Shown here: one piece after another, positions 45,637 to 55,175 of the stretch
Numbering within the stretch: position 1 is the stretch's first letter
Layout of the letters: every line of letters starts with the position of its first letter
Notes under the pieces: generated by a model
What the model was told of the DNA's origin: nothing
Database searches by the model: none
What the model saw: the letters and a program-made list of their open reading frames with translations, nothing else
From: Anaerosolibacter sp.
Lineage (GTDB): Bacteria > Bacillota > Clostridia > Peptostreptococcales > Thermotaleaceae
DNA length: 64,000 bases
Direction of reading: 5' to 3'
Assembly: GCF_029240175.1 (NCBI RefSeq)
Contig: NZ_JARBTM010000004.1
Location: 95,065-159,064 of the forward strand
Made by a program: the position numbers and the translations under genes

Positions 45637-47661
45637 ATGTCAAAATTGAGAGTGTATCAATTGGCAAAAGATTTAGGGATATCTAGCAAGGAAGTAATTG
45701 AGAAATTAACTGAGTTTGGTGTAGAAGTTGCAAATCACATGAGTGCATTAGAGGAAGATGAGGCGAATATTATTATAGAACTTTATGGAGTAGAAGATAA
45801 GAAAGAAAAAAGTACAAATAACAAAGGAACGGATAAATCCAATCACGAAGCAAACGTAGAAACTTTAAAAGAGACAATTCAGCAGGGTGGAGTATCAAGT
45901 GAGGAGAATCATAAATTGATCTTGATTCCAGAAGCTTTGACTGTGAAGGATTTAGCTGAAAAGATCGGTAAGAGCGTATCAGATGTAATGGGAAAACTTA
46001 TTGCTTTAGGTATATTTGCTACAATTAATCAGGAAGTAGATTTCGATACAGCAGAGTTGATCTGCACCGACTTTGGTATAGCCATTGAAAAAGAAGAAGT
46101 GAAAGAAGAACTTGAGATTGGGCTAGTACAAGAAGAAGATAAACCAGAAGATTTGAAGGCTAGACCACCCGTTATTACTGTGATGGGTCATGTCGACCAT
46201 GGTAAAACATCACTGCTTGATGCCATCCGGAATACAAGTGTAACATCCCGTGAGGCGGGGGGGATAACCCAACACATAGGGGCTTCCGAGGTAGAGGTTC
46301 ATGGAAATAAGATTGTTTTCCTTGATACCCCAGGACATGAGGCGTTCACATCTATGAGAGCACGAGGGGCCAGTATAACAGATATAGCAATCCTAGTGGT
46401 AGCAGCTGATGATGGGGTGATGCCTCAAACGAAGGAAGCAATAAACCATGCTAAAGCAGCCAATGTACCTATCATTGTAGCGATGAATAAGATTGATAAG
46501 CCTGAAGTAAACTCAGATCGAGTAAAACAGGAACTATCAGATCACGGTATTTTGATAGAAGAGTGGGGTGGCGATACAATCCTTGTACCTGTTTCAGCGA
46601 AGACAGGGGAAGGTATCGAAACACTGTTAGAAATGATTATTATAGCTGCAGAGATGCTTGAATTAAAAGCGAATCCTAAACGCTTTGCCACTGGAACAGT
46701 GATTGAAGCGAAGCTTGATAAGGGAAGAGGACCTGTTGCAACGATACTTGTTCAAAATGGTACATTAAAGGTGGGAGATTCTGTTGTGGCTGGAGCATCC
46801 TACGGAAGAATACGAGCCATGATTAATGATAAAGGTAAACAGATAAAGAAGGCAGGTCCATCTACAGCAGTTGAAATTTTAGGTCTTTCAGATGCTCCTG
46901 AAGCTGGGGACTTATTCCATGCTGTAAAAGAGGATAAAATTGCAAGACAAATTGTAGAAAAGAGAAAAGTAAAAGAGCGAGAAGAAAACTTGAATGCTTC
47001 GGCAAAAGTGACCCTTGAGGATTTATTTAAACATATTCAAGAGGGTAATGTAAAAGAATTAAATATCATAGTCAAGGCTGATGTGCAAGGCTCTGTAGAG
47101 GCCGTAAAACAATCATTGGTGAAACTAAGCAATGAGGAAGTTAAAGTAAAGATGATTCACGGTGGCGTGGGCGCTATTACGGAATCAGATATAAAGCTTG
47201 CATCTGCTTCTAATGCGATTATCATCGGATTCAATGTACGACCTTCAACTGCTGTAGAAAACCTTGCAGAAAGAGAAAACATTGATTTAAGGACCTATAG
47301 AATCATTTATGAAGCCATAGCAGATGTAGAAGCAGCGATGAAGGGTATGCTTGATCCTGTGTATAAAGAGGTCGTATTAGGAAAAACTGAAATTAGAGCA
47401 ACATTTAAGGTGCCTGGTATTGGAACTATTGGTGGTGCTTATGTGTTAAACGGGAAGATTACAAGAAATGCAAAAGTACGATTGATTAGAGATGGTATTG
47501 TTATTCATGAAGGAGAAATGTCCTCATTAAAGAGATTTAAAGATGATGCGAAGGAAGTAGCGGCTGGATACGAATGTGGTGTAGGAATTGCTAACTACAA
47601 CGATCTTAAAGAAGGAGATATTGTAGAAGCCTTTATTATTGAAGAAGTAAAAAGAGTGTAA
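45637..47661 (+). CDS. infB: Translation initiation factor IF-2
   Basis: IF-2 is the GTPase that brings initiator tRNA to the 30S subunit and promotes subunit joining. The 674-residue product has an N-terminal IF2N module ([20 protein letters not shown]), a charged linker and a second IF2N (about 100-150). The G domain has [14 protein letters not shown] at about 185, DTPGHEAF and NKIDKPE. The beta-barrel and C-terminal fMet-tRNA-binding domains follow. GGGGG at 45623-45627 favours ATG 45637 over 45631. Confidence 0.98.
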   Translation: MSKLRVYQLAKDLGISSKEVIEKLTEFGVEVANHMSALEEDEANIIIELYGVEDKKEKSTNNKGTDKSNHEANVETLKETIQQGGVSSEENHKLILIPEALTVKDLAEKIGKSVSDVMGKLIALGIFATINQEVDFDTAELICTDFGIAIEKEEVKEELEIGLVQEEDKPEDLKARPPVITVMGHVDHGKTSLLDAIRNTSVTSREAGGITQHIGASEVEVHGNKIVFLDTPGHEAFTSMRARGASITDIAILVVAADDGVMPQTKEAINHAKAANVPIIVAMNKIDKPEVNSDRVKQELSDHGILIEEWGGDTILVPVSAKTGEGIETLLEMIIIAAEMLELKANPKRFATGTVIEAKLDKGRGPVATILVQNGTLKVGDSVVAGASYGRIRAMINDKGKQIKKAGPSTAVEILGLSDAPEAGDLFHAVKEDKIARQIVEKRKVKEREENLNASAKVTLEDLFKHIQEGNVKELNIIVKADVQGSVEAVKQSLVKLSNEEVKVKMIHGGVGAITESDIKLASASNAIIIGFNVRPSTAVENLAERENIDLRTYRIIYEAIADVEAAMKGMLDPVYKEVVLGKTEIRATFKVPGIGTIGGAYVLNGKITRNAKVRLIRDGIVIHEGEMSSLKRFKDDAKEVAAGYECGVGIANYNDLKEGDIVEAFIIEEVKRV

Positions 47662-47690
47662 TATGTTTTAGATAGGAAGGTGGCTCTGAT

Positions 47691-48068
47691 ATGGGTTATC
47701 CACGTACAAATAGGATTAGTGAAGAAATTAAGAAGTTAGTTAGTCATCTGATTATGAATGAACTAAAAGATCCAAGACTATCACCGTTGACAAGTGTTGT
47801 TGCTGTGGAAGTGACGAGAGACTTAAGATATGCAAATATTTTCATTAGTGTATATGGATCTCAAGATGAAAAGGAAAATTCCCTAAAAGCCCTACAAAAT
47901 GCTGGGGGATTTATTCGTAAAGAAATAGGTAAGAGCTTGAAACTCCGTTATACACCGGAGCCCCTATTTAAAATGGATCAGTCTATTGAACAAGGAATGC
48001 ATATCAATGAATTAATCAGTAAGGTAAATAAAAAGGATGTTGTCAATGACCATGAACAAGATGCATGA
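47691..48068 (+). CDS. rbfA: Ribosome-binding factor A
   Basis: RbfA binds immature 30S subunits and helps 16S rRNA 5'-end maturation. The 125-residue KH-type protein begins YPRTNRISEEIKKLVSHLIM, contains NELKDPRLSPLTSVVAVEVT and RDLRYANIFISVYG, and ends with the helix containing LRYTPEPLFKMDQSIEQG. The RBS TAGGAAGGTGG is upstream. The 3' end overlaps nrnA by about 23 bp. Confidence 0.97.
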   Translation: MGYPRTNRISEEIKKLVSHLIMNELKDPRLSPLTSVVAVEVTRDLRYANIFISVYGSQDEKENSLKALQNAGGFIRKEIGKSLKLRYTPEPLFKMDQSIEQGMHINELISKVNKKDVVNDHEQDA

Positions 48069-49014
48069 TAACAAGTTTGTCGAAGCAATCAAAAAGGGAG
48101 AACGTGTACTCATTCTCCCTCATATCCTTCCTGATGGAGATACCATTGGGTCTGCTTTGGCACTTTTTTTAGCGTTAAAAAAGATGGGCAAAGAGCCATG
48201 GATTTTATTGGATGATGACATTCCGTATAATTTACGATCGCTGCCTGTTCAATATATTGTTAGAGAAATAAATCCGATAATGAAACTGGATACTGTCATT
48301 GGTATTGATTGCAGTGATCTAAGCAGATTGGGTTCTCGCAGCCAGTATATTCACAGTGCAGAACTAAGTGTAAATATTGATCATCATATCACGAATACTT
48401 TATTTGCAGATATCAATATCGTCGATCATCAAGCTGCGGCTACTGGAGAAATCATATATTCGCTCATTCATGCTATGGGTGTAGCATTAGACTGTGAAAT
48501 AGCTACCTGCCTTTACACTGCTATTTCAACGGATACAGGAAGTTTTAAATATAGCAATACAACATCGAAAACCCATGAAATCGCTGCTGATTTACTTCGA
48601 AATGGGATTCGGCTAAATGAGATAACAACAGAGCTTTATCAGAATAAGCCGTCTTATCAGATAAAGCTTCTTTCTACTGTGCTAAATACTTTAGAGTTTC
48701 ACTACCAAGGGCAGTTAGCAACATTACATGTTACTGAAAATATGTTGCGTAATACAGGAGCAAGCACTTCTGATACCGATGGGCTTATTGAATATGCTAG
48801 AGATATAAAAGGGGTAGAAGTAGCTATATTATTAAAGGAACTGAAGCCAGGGGAGATTAAGATAGGACTCCGGTCAAAATACCATATAGATGTGAGCAAG
48901 ATTGCAGGAGAGTTTGGTGGAGGCGGTCATAGTAAAGCCTCTGGTTGCACTATCCATGGAAGTATTGATGATGCAAAAAACAAATTACTTAGTGTTTTAA
49001 AAGATAGATTATAG
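48046..49014 (+). CDS. nrnA: NrnA-type DHH phosphoesterase (nanoRNase/pAp phosphatase)
   Basis: NrnA degrades very short RNAs and dephosphorylates pAp. The product (about 322 residues) has the DHH-family motifs I-IV: HILPDGDTIGSALAL, GIDCSDLSRL, NIDHHITNTLFADIN and DTGSFKYSN. The DHHA1 domain ends GEFGGGGHSKASGCTI. AAAAGG at 48031-48036 makes ATG 48046 the likely start; ATG 48037 lies against the Shine-Dalgarno sequence. It lies between rbfA and truB, as in Bacillus-Clostridium nusA operons. Confidence 0.93.
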   Translation: MTMNKMHDNKFVEAIKKGERVLILPHILPDGDTIGSALALFLALKKMGKEPWILLDDDIPYNLRSLPVQYIVREINPIMKLDTVIGIDCSDLSRLGSRSQYIHSAELSVNIDHHITNTLFADINIVDHQAAATGEIIYSLIHAMGVALDCEIATCLYTAISTDTGSFKYSNTTSKTHEIAADLLRNGIRLNEITTELYQNKPSYQIKLLSTVLNTLEFHYQGQLATLHVTENMLRNTGASTSDTDGLIEYARDIKGVEVAILLKELKPGEIKIGLRSKYHIDVSKIAGEFGGGGHSKASGCTIHGSIDDAKNKLLSVLKDRL

Positions 49015-49022
49015 GTGATTGA

Positions 49023-49916
49023 ATGGACGGTATTATTAATATATTGAAACCACCCAGAATGACTTCTCATGATGTTGTTTATGTTGTGAGGAAAACATTA
49101 AATATGAAAAAAGTTGGCCATACAGGGACATTAGATCCTATGGCAGCCGGTGTCTTACCCATATGTCTTGGGAAGGCAACAAGAATTAGCCAGTATCTGA
49201 TGGATGATATGAAAAAATATCGCTGTGAGATGATCCTCGGTCATAATACAGATACATTAGATAGATGGGGAACCATTATTAATTCTCGACCAGTAAATGT
49301 AAAAGAAGATGAAATCCATAAAGCGTTTCAACGTTTTAATGGAGAGATTTTACAGATTCCACCTATGTATTCTGCTTTAAAGCAGAATGGGAAGAGACTA
49401 TATGAACTGGCAAGAGAAGGAAAGACGGTTGAACGAGAGGCAAGGAAAATATTTATTGAGAAAATAGATATCCTAAAAATAGAAAAAGCTACTATTTTGT
49501 TTGATGTAGAATGTTCTAAAGGGACATATGTGAGAACCTTATGTGAGGATGTCGGAAATTACTTAGGCTGTGGAGGGGTTATGTCTTTTCTGCTTCGTAC
49601 AGCCAGCGGACGGTTTAACCTTTCAAATGCAGTAACATTAGAAACACTTCAAGGAACAGATATTGAGAAGATTAGGAAAGAGTATGTTTTTGATGTAGAT
49701 TATCCACTTATCCAAATGACTAGAATTGATGTAACAACATCATCATTGAAATATCTTTTAAACGGAAATCATATTTACAGAAAAAACCTGGTAGGTAATG
49801 TACAATTAGTGAAGGATACCATGGTGAGACTATACGCAGATGATCGATTTATTGCCTTGGGAAAAGTAAAGTATGATGGTGACCTCTACATTGACATTGA
49901 TCGAGTTTTTAACTAA
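49023..49916 (+). CDS. truB: tRNA pseudouridine(55) synthase TruB
   Basis: TruB makes pseudouridine 55 in the T-loop of tRNAs. The 297-residue product has GIINILKPPRMTSHDVV and the catalytic Asp38 in VGHTGTLDPMAAGVLPICLG. It also has YRCEMILGHNTDTLD, IPPMYSALKQNGKRLYELAR and CSKGTYVRTLCEDVG. A short C-terminal domain replaces the full PUA of some homologues. TAGGTG precedes the ATG. ribF follows after 12 bp. Confidence 0.97.
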   Translation: MDGIINILKPPRMTSHDVVYVVRKTLNMKKVGHTGTLDPMAAGVLPICLGKATRISQYLMDDMKKYRCEMILGHNTDTLDRWGTIINSRPVNVKEDEIHKAFQRFNGEILQIPPMYSALKQNGKRLYELAREGKTVEREARKIFIEKIDILKIEKATILFDVECSKGTYVRTLCEDVGNYLGCGGVMSFLLRTASGRFNLSNAVTLETLQGTDIEKIRKEYVFDVDYPLIQMTRIDVTTSSLKYLLNGNHIYRKNLVGNVQLVKDTMVRLYADDRFIALGKVKYDGDLYIDIDRVFN

Positions 49917-49928
49917 AGGGGAAAAAAT

Positions 49929-50855
49929 ATGGAAATTATCACTTCTCTTGAGAATATAGATTTAAAATCTTATAAGTGTGGTGTAGCATTAGGAAGCTTT
50001 GATGGCATCCATATAGGACATCAGACGCTTCTTATGAATCTTGTTGATGTTTGTAGAAAGAATAAATTCAAAAGTGTAGTATATACATTTACCAATCATC
50101 CCAGAAGTTTGACTTCTACGAATGGAGCCCCCAATAGAATTTTGACTGAAAAAGATAAATTTAATGTTTTTAGAGAATTCGATATTGATTATGTGATTTC
50201 TGTTGAATTTGACGATTTACATAGAAATCTAGCACCAGCAAAATTCGTTGAAGATATCCTAATTCGAAAGCTAAATATGGCGTATGGCGTTGTAGGATTT
50301 GATTATCGATTTGGATATAAGGCCCATGGTGATGTGAACCTGCTAAAGGAGTACCAGCAACAGTTTATGTACGAATTAAAGATTGTTGATGCAGTTAAAA
50401 TCGAAGATGAAATTATCAGCAGTACAGCGATCAGAAAGTTTATTGGCGATGGTATGATTAATAAGGCGAATCTTTTTCTAGGACGAAAATATAGTGTTTT
50501 TGGTAATGTTGTGAGGGGAAAAGGCTTAGGCCATCAACTGGGATTTCCAACTGCGAATCTAAAGATTGAAGGAAACCTAATTCTTCCAAAGCCGGGCGTT
50601 TACTATACAAAATGTATCATAGATGAAAAGATCTATCCTAGTATCACCAGTGTTGGATACAATCCTACTTTTGGAGAGAATCCCATAACTGTGGAAACCC
50701 ATATACTTAATTTTGACAATGATTTATATGGCAAAGAAATAGAGGTTCAGTTTTATCATTGTTGTAGGGGTGAAATGAAATTCGCCAGTGTAGATGATTT
50801 GGTGAAGCAAGTACAGATTGATATCAAGTCGGCTCAAAAATACTTCAATATGTAA
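49929..50855 (+). CDS. ribF: Bifunctional riboflavin kinase/FAD synthetase
   Basis: RibF converts riboflavin to FMN and then to FAD. The 308-residue product has an N-terminal FAD synthetase domain with [28 protein letters not shown] and [10 protein letters not shown]. The C-terminal flavokinase domain has [25 protein letters not shown] and EVQFYH. Both active domains are complete. It is the last gene of the nusA operon before rpsO. GGGGAAAA precedes ATG 49929. Confidence 0.97.
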   Translation: MEIITSLENIDLKSYKCGVALGSFDGIHIGHQTLLMNLVDVCRKNKFKSVVYTFTNHPRSLTSTNGAPNRILTEKDKFNVFREFDIDYVISVEFDDLHRNLAPAKFVEDILIRKLNMAYGVVGFDYRFGYKAHGDVNLLKEYQQQFMYELKIVDAVKIEDEIISSTAIRKFIGDGMINKANLFLGRKYSVFGNVVRGKGLGHQLGFPTANLKIEGNLILPKPGVYYTKCIIDEKIYPSITSVGYNPTFGENPITVETHILNFDNDLYGKEIEVQFYHCCRGEMKFASVDDLVKQVQIDIKSAQKYFNM

Positions 50856-50907
50856 TTTTATATTTACTTTTTAGTTCAAGTATGCTACCATTATATATTG
50901 TGAAGAA

Positions 50908-50954
50908 CCATATGCTATGTAATTCGAGACTCCGACGTATTACTTGGCTTATGG
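50908..50954 (+). ncRNA. Possible structured leader of rpsO
   Basis: CCATA (50908-50912) can pair with TATGG (50950-50954). Inside it GTAAT (50919-50923) can pair with ATTAC (50939-50943), topped by TCG/CGA. A loose -10 TATATT lies at 50894-50899 with a poor -35. S15 autoregulates its own message through leader structures in many bacteria, so a regulatory leader is expected here. The helices are short and the assignment is tentative. Confidence 0.35.
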
Positions 50955-50980
50955 GGATAAAAATTAAGGAGGTGAAAAGC

Positions 50981-51250
50981 ATGGCTATGAATAAAGAAAA
51001 CAAAATGACAGTAATTAATTCTTACAAGGTCCATGAAAATGATACTGGTTCTCCAGAAGTTCAAATTGCATTATTGACTACAAGAATTAATGAGTTAAAT
51101 GAGCACTTAAAAGTACACAAGAAGGATCACCATTCACGTCGTGGACTTTTAAAGATGGTTGGTAACAGAAGAAATTTACTGAACTATCTAAAGGATAAGG
51201 ATATTGAAAGATATAGAACAGTTATTGAAAAGTTAGGTTTAAGAAAGTAG
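50981..51250 (+). CDS. rpsO: 30S ribosomal protein S15
   Basis: S15 is a primary 16S rRNA-binding protein. The 89-residue product has the signature [40 protein letters not shown] and [29 protein letters not shown] at 50967-50976 places the start at ATG 50981. The frame stays open back to 50882, but that part is leader. An intrinsic terminator follows the stop, separating it from pnp, its usual neighbour. Confidence 0.98.
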   Translation: MAMNKENKMTVINSYKVHENDTGSPEVQIALLTTRINELNEHLKVHKKDHHSRRGLLKMVGNRRNLLNYLKDKDIERYRTVIEKLGLRK

Positions 51251-51258
51251 TGATAATT

Positions 51259-51288
51259 GAGCGGGGTTTTGTCCCGCTCTATTATTTT
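51259..51288 (+). terminator. Rho-independent terminator of rpsO
   Basis: GAGCGGG (51259-51265), loop GTTTTGT, CCCGCTC (51273-51279), then TATTATTTT. The 7-bp GC-rich stem with U-rich tail lies 8 bases after the rpsO stop. Confidence 0.88.
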
Positions 51289-51334
51289 ATCATACATATG
51301 TTTTTAGATTTGTGAGGATTTTTCGTGAGAGTGT

Positions 51335-51369
51335 AGGAAATAATATTATCTGTGTAGAATATATTTCCT
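51335..51369 (+). promoter_or_regulatory. Hairpin in the 5' region of pnp
   Basis: AGGAAATA (51335-51342) pairs perfectly with TATTTCCT (51362-51369), enclosing an AU-rich loop. It stands 22 bases before the AAGGAGG of pnp. No convincing promoter box pair was found in the 110 bp after the rpsO terminator. pnp autoregulation through a leader stem-loop is known in enterobacteria; whether this hairpin does the same is inference. Confidence 0.45.
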
Positions 51370-51403
51370 GTATTTATAAATAAAACATGTAAGGAGGTAA
51401 ATG

Positions 51404-53509
51404 ATGGAAAAGATTTTCAAAACAACAATTGGCAACAGACCTTTAGAAGTTACTATTGGTAAATATGCTGAGCAGGCAAGTGGTGCAGCTTTTGTTAGAT
51501 ATGGAGATACTGTTGTTTTGGTAACTGCAGTTGCATCTTCACAGCCAAAGGAAGGCATTGATTTCTTTCCACTTAGCGTAGATTATGAGGAAAGACTTTA
51601 TTCTGTCGGCAAAATTCCCGGTGGATTTGTCAAAAGAGAAGGTAGGCCTACAGAAAAAGCTATTCTGACTTCAAGATTAATCGATCGACCTATTCGCCCG
51701 CTTTTCCCGAAAGGATATAGGAATGATGTACAAGTCGTAGCTACTGTTTTATCTGTTGATCAAGATTGCACGCCAGACGTGGTAGCGATGATAGGTTCTT
51801 CCATTGCTTTGTCCATTTCCGATATACCTTTTAAAGGACCTACTGGATCAGCAATCATCGGAATGGTCGATGGACAGATGGTGATTAACCCAACTGTCAA
51901 AGAGCGGGAAACAAGTCAGATGCATTTGGTGGTTTCAGGTACAAAGGATGCTATCATGATGGTAGAAGCCGGTGCTAATGAGCTTTCTGAAGAGGTAATG
52001 CTAAATGCAATCATGTTTGCCCATGAAGAGATTAAAAAAGTGGTTGCCTTTATTGAAGAGATTGTAGAAGAAGTAGGCAAGCCAAAACAAGAAGTTGTTC
52101 TTTTTGAAATAGATGCAGCAATTGAAGAAGAAGTAAGGGCGTTTGCTACTGATAAAATGCTTCAAGCTATAAAAACAGTAGATAAAGTTGAAAGAAATGA
52201 AAATATGGAAAAAGTGAAACAAGAAGCTATGGAGTATTTCGTTGAAAAGTATCCAGATAATGCAAAAGATGTTTCTCAGACGCTATATCAGATTACAAAA
52301 GAACAAGTGCGTAAAATGATTACATATGATAAGGTTAGACCAGATAACAGAAAACCTGAAGAAATTCGTGAGATCACATGTGAGGTTGGCATTCTACCAA
52401 GAGCCCATGGTACAGGATTGTTTAAGAGAGGTCAAACACAAGCATTGACTGTAGCCACACTTGGTGCTATAGGGGATGCCCAAATTTTAGACGGCTTGGG
52501 AGAGGAAGAATCAAAGAGATATATGCATCACTATAACTTCCCACCTTATAGTGTAGGAGAAGCAAGATTCATGAGGGGTCCAGGTAGAAGAGAAATTGGA
52601 CATGGTGCTTTGGCAGAGAGAGCTTTAGAGCCTGTCATTCCATCAGAATCAGACTTTCCATATACAATCCGTCTTGTTTCAGAGGTTCTTAGCTCTAATG
52701 GAAGTACATCTCAAGCTTCAGTTTGTGGAAGTACACTGGCCTTGTTAGATGCTGGAGTACCAATCAAATCTCCAGTTGCTGGAATTGCCATGGGGTTGAT
52801 TAAAGATGATGACCAACTATCTATTTTAAGTGATATTCAAGGCATGGAAGATTTCTTAGGAGATATGGACTTTAAGGTCGCCGGAACAGCAGAAGGAATT
52901 ACAGCAATCCAGATGGATATCAAAATCGAAGGAATAAATAAAGAAATTCTAGAGAGAGCTTTAGCTCAAGCAAAGGATGGAAGGTTGTATATTCTAGATA
53001 AGATGAATGCTACGATCTCCAAGCCTAGAGATGAAATTTCTCCATATGCTCCAAGAATTATTAAGACCATGATTCATCCAGATAAGATCAGGGAGTTAAT
53101 CGGGCCTGGCGGAAAAACAATCAATAAAATTATCGATGAAACTGGAGTCAAGATCGATATCGAAGATGATGGCAGAGTCTTTATTACAGCTTCAAATGTA
53201 GAGGATGGAAATAAGGCGTTAAAAATGGTTGAAGGTATTGTGAAGGAAGCTCAAGTTGGTGAGATTTATATGGGTAAGGTAATGCGTATTATGAATTTTG
53301 GTGCTTTTGTTGAAATCTTACCAGGTAAAGAAGGATTAGTACATATATCAAATATCGCAAAAGAAAGAACTGCAAAGGTCGAAGATGTACTTAACATTGG
53401 CGATGAAGTTCTTGTAAAAGTAATAGAAATTGACAAGCAGGGCAGAATTAATCTATCAAGAAAAGATGCACTTCCTGAGACAGAACAGCCTGAATCGGAA
53501 GGTAAATAG
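51404..53509 (+). CDS. pnp: Polyribonucleotide nucleotidyltransferase (PNPase)
   Basis: PNPase degrades RNA 3'-to-5' by phosphorolysis. The 701-residue product has two RNase PH domains. The first is less active and includes [20 protein letters not shown]. The second has the catalytic region with [40 protein letters not shown] and [13 protein letters not shown]. The KH ([20 protein letters not shown]) and S1 ([20 protein letters not shown]) domains follow. Tandem ATGs lie at 51401 and 51404. The spacing from AAGGAGG (51391-51397) favours the second. Confidence 0.98.
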   Translation: MEKIFKTTIGNRPLEVTIGKYAEQASGAAFVRYGDTVVLVTAVASSQPKEGIDFFPLSVDYEERLYSVGKIPGGFVKREGRPTEKAILTSRLIDRPIRPLFPKGYRNDVQVVATVLSVDQDCTPDVVAMIGSSIALSISDIPFKGPTGSAIIGMVDGQMVINPTVKERETSQMHLVVSGTKDAIMMVEAGANELSEEVMLNAIMFAHEEIKKVVAFIEEIVEEVGKPKQEVVLFEIDAAIEEEVRAFATDKMLQAIKTVDKVERNENMEKVKQEAMEYFVEKYPDNAKDVSQTLYQITKEQVRKMITYDKVRPDNRKPEEIREITCEVGILPRAHGTGLFKRGQTQALTVATLGAIGDAQILDGLGEEESKRYMHHYNFPPYSVGEARFMRGPGRREIGHGALAERALEPVIPSESDFPYTIRLVSEVLSSNGSTSQASVCGSTLALLDAGVPIKSPVAGIAMGLIKDDDQLSILSDIQGMEDFLGDMDFKVAGTAEGITAIQMDIKIEGINKEILERALAQAKDGRLYILDKMNATISKPRDEISPYAPRIIKTMIHPDKIRELIGPGGKTINKIIDETGVKIDIEDDGRVFITASNVEDGNKALKMVEGIVKEAQVGEIYMGKVMRIMNFGAFVEILPGKEGLVHISNIAKERTAKVEDVLNIGDEVLVKVIEIDKQGRINLSRKDALPETEQPESEGK

Positions 53510-53510
53510 A

Positions 53511-53544
53511 AAACATAAACCAAACAGGTTTATGTTTTTCTTTT
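53511..53544 (+). terminator. Rho-independent terminator of pnp
   Basis: Perfect 11-bp stem AAACATAAACC (53511-53521), loop AAACA, GGTTTATGTTT (53527-53537), followed by TTCTTTT. It begins two bases after the pnp stop. The remaining gap to mlpA contains a promoter and no other gene. Confidence 0.92.
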
Positions 53545-53636
53545 GGGAAAATGAAAAACTCCTAAGTTGTTAAAAGCAACAAATTTGATGGAACTGCGAT
53601 TATGTTTGGATTGCTTTTTAAAACAAGTGTTTTTTC

Positions 53637-53665
53637 TTGATTATTTCGGCATACTAAATTATAAT
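53637..53665 (+). promoter_or_regulatory. Promoter of mlpA
   Basis: TTGATT at 53637-53642 and TATAAT at 53660-53665 with a 17-bp spacer: near-consensus housekeeping promoter. Predicted start about 53672, giving a 33-nt leader with AGGAGG before the mlpA ATG. Confidence 0.8.
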
Positions 53666-53704
53666 AATTAGTATGTTTCTTAGAAAAGAACGTAGGAGGA
53701 TAAG

Positions 53705-54964
53705 ATGTTTGAAAGACATAAATTAAGTAATGGTGTTAGGGTTATTGTAGAACATATCCCCCATGTAAAGTCTGTTTCATTAGGGTTTTGGATTGGGGTA
53801 GGTTCTATTCATGAAAATAGTAAAAATAATGGTATTTCACACTTTATTGAACATATGCTCTTTAAAGGCACGACAAATAGAACGGCAAAACAGATTGCTG
53901 AGAGTATAGATAGCATTGGTGGACAATTAAATGCATTTACAAGCAAAGAGTGTACATGTTATTATGCAAAGGTTTTAGATAGTCATCTTCCAATTGCTGT
54001 TGATGTATTATCAGATATGTTGTTTAACTCAACCTTTATTGATATAGAGATTGAAAAAGAGAAGAGTGTTGTATTAGAAGAGATAAATATGTATGAAGAT
54101 TCGCCAGATGACTTAGTGCATGATTTACTTTCAAAGATAACTTTCAGTAACCACTCTTTAGGATCCCCTATATTAGGAACGAACCAAACCGTTGGTCAAT
54201 TTCACCGTGAGATGATTCTAGAATATGTGGCGAACAACTATACATGCGATAATATTGTTGTATCAGTAGCAGGAAATATCGATCAACAATTATTATTAAG
54301 TTTATTGGAAGAGAAATTTGCCCAATATACGAATAAAATAAAAGTGCCAGATACCATAGAAGTACCTAACTTTACGAAGAATAGCGGACATCGATATAAG
54401 GATATTGAACAACTGCATTTTTGTATTGGTCTTAAGGGCATTCCACAGGGACATAAGGATTTGTATCCTTTATTGGTAATGAACAATGTTTTTGGTGGTA
54501 GTATGAGCTCAAGGTTATTTCAGAATATTCGAGAGGATAAGGGATTGGCGTATTCAGTATTTTCATATCCTTCATCCTATAGCCGGGTTGGTATGATGAC
54601 AATTTATGCGGGCATAAACCCAAATCAGCTGCTAGAGGTCACCAAACTAATCAGCGAAGAGATATCTAACATGAAAGAAAAAGGATTAACCGAAGAAGAA
54701 TTTTACAAATCGAAGGAGCAGCTAAAAGGAAATTACATTTTAGGGCTTGAGAGTACCAGTAGTAGAATGACATCCATGGGTAAATCAGAACTACTTTTGA
54801 ATAGAGTTTTTACCCAAAAAGAAATATTAGATAAAATAGATAGCGTAACCATGGAAGATGTCTGTCGTGTAACCCATGACATTTTTAATCTGCAATACGC
54901 TTCTGTTGCTCTTGTAGGGAAAATTGATAATGAACAAGGTGTTAATGAAATACTTAAATTCTAA
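53705..54964 (+). CDS. mlpA: M16 family zinc peptidase MlpA (YmxG)
   Basis: This is a processing-peptidase-like zinc protease of the M16B family. The 419-residue product has the inverted zinc motif H46-F-I-E49-H50 in GISHFIEHMLFKGT, the downstream Glu in EKEKSVVLEEINMYEDSPDD, and the C-terminal R/Y region GLAYSVFSYPSSY. It has no signal peptide, so it is likely cytosolic. The pnp-mlpA-ymxH neighbourhood matches Bacillus, where mlpA lies between pnp and ymxH. It has its own promoter and terminator. Confidence 0.94.
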   Translation: MFERHKLSNGVRVIVEHIPHVKSVSLGFWIGVGSIHENSKNNGISHFIEHMLFKGTTNRTAKQIAESIDSIGGQLNAFTSKECTCYYAKVLDSHLPIAVDVLSDMLFNSTFIDIEIEKEKSVVLEEINMYEDSPDDLVHDLLSKITFSNHSLGSPILGTNQTVGQFHREMILEYVANNYTCDNIVVSVAGNIDQQLLLSLLEEKFAQYTNKIKVPDTIEVPNFTKNSGHRYKDIEQLHFCIGLKGIPQGHKDLYPLLVMNNVFGGSMSSRLFQNIREDKGLAYSVFSYPSSYSRVGMMTIYAGINPNQLLEVTKLISEEISNMKEKGLTEEEFYKSKEQLKGNYILGLESTSSRMTSMGKSELLLNRVFTQKEILDKIDSVTMEDVCRVTHDIFNLQYASVALVGKIDNEQGVNEILKF

Positions 54965-54993
54965 AGATATTAGCTTCGGCTAATGTCTTTTTC
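54965..54993 (+). terminator. Rho-independent terminator of mlpA with UUCG tetraloop
   Basis: AGATATTAGC (54965-54974), loop TTCG, GCTAATGTCT (54979-54988), ten pairs including one T-G wobble, followed by TTTT. It begins immediately after the mlpA stop. The T run is also the 5' arm of the next inverted repeat. Confidence 0.9.
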
Positions 54994-55032
54994 ATTCAAT
55001 AGGAAGGTTCTACTTTCCTATTGAATGAAAAA
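54988..55032 (+). repeat. 18-bp perfect inverted repeat after mlpA
   Basis: The arm at 54988-55005 (TTTTTCATTCAATAGGAA) is the exact reverse complement of 55015-55032, around a 9-base loop GGTTCTACT. The A-rich right arm could form the stem of a terminator for leftward transcription, while its left arm reuses the mlpA terminator U-tract. It borders the GC-rich structured island that follows. It may be a transposon-end-like scar or part of that RNA. Confidence 0.75.
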
Positions 55033-55040
55033 GCAGGGGT

Positions 55041-55147
55041 GCATGGGAAGTATTCCCATGCCGTAGTCAGAGGGATGCTCAGGCTGCCTAGCAGCCGTCG
55101 AAGGGGAACTAGGTTCCCCTCAGATGGCATCGTTAGATGCTATTTTT
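55041..55147 (+). ncRNA. Riboswitch-like GC-rich structured element upstream of dut
   Basis: Consecutive perfect hairpins are visible. GCATGGGAA/TTCCCATGC spans 55041-55061. GGCTG/CAGCC (55082-55096) has loop CCTAG. AGGGGAA/TTCCCCT (55102-55120) has loop CTAGG. ATGGCATC/GATGCTAT (55124-55143) is followed by TTTTT, an intrinsic terminator. The two middle loops are complementary over five bases. GATGC at 55074-55078 can pair with GCATC at 55127-55131. That would enclose both loops in a three-way junction and disrupt the terminator. Over 55031-55140, 63 of 110 bases are G or C, against AT-rich surroundings. I cannot assign a known riboswitch class. dut starts 28 bp downstream. Confidence 0.65.
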
Positions 55148-55175
55148 ATATCAAAAATAATAGGGGGAAGAAAAA

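Noticed and set aside
50882..50980. N-terminal extension of S15
   Set aside because: Non-conserved residues encoded by the leader; AAGGAGGTGA fixes the start at 50981.
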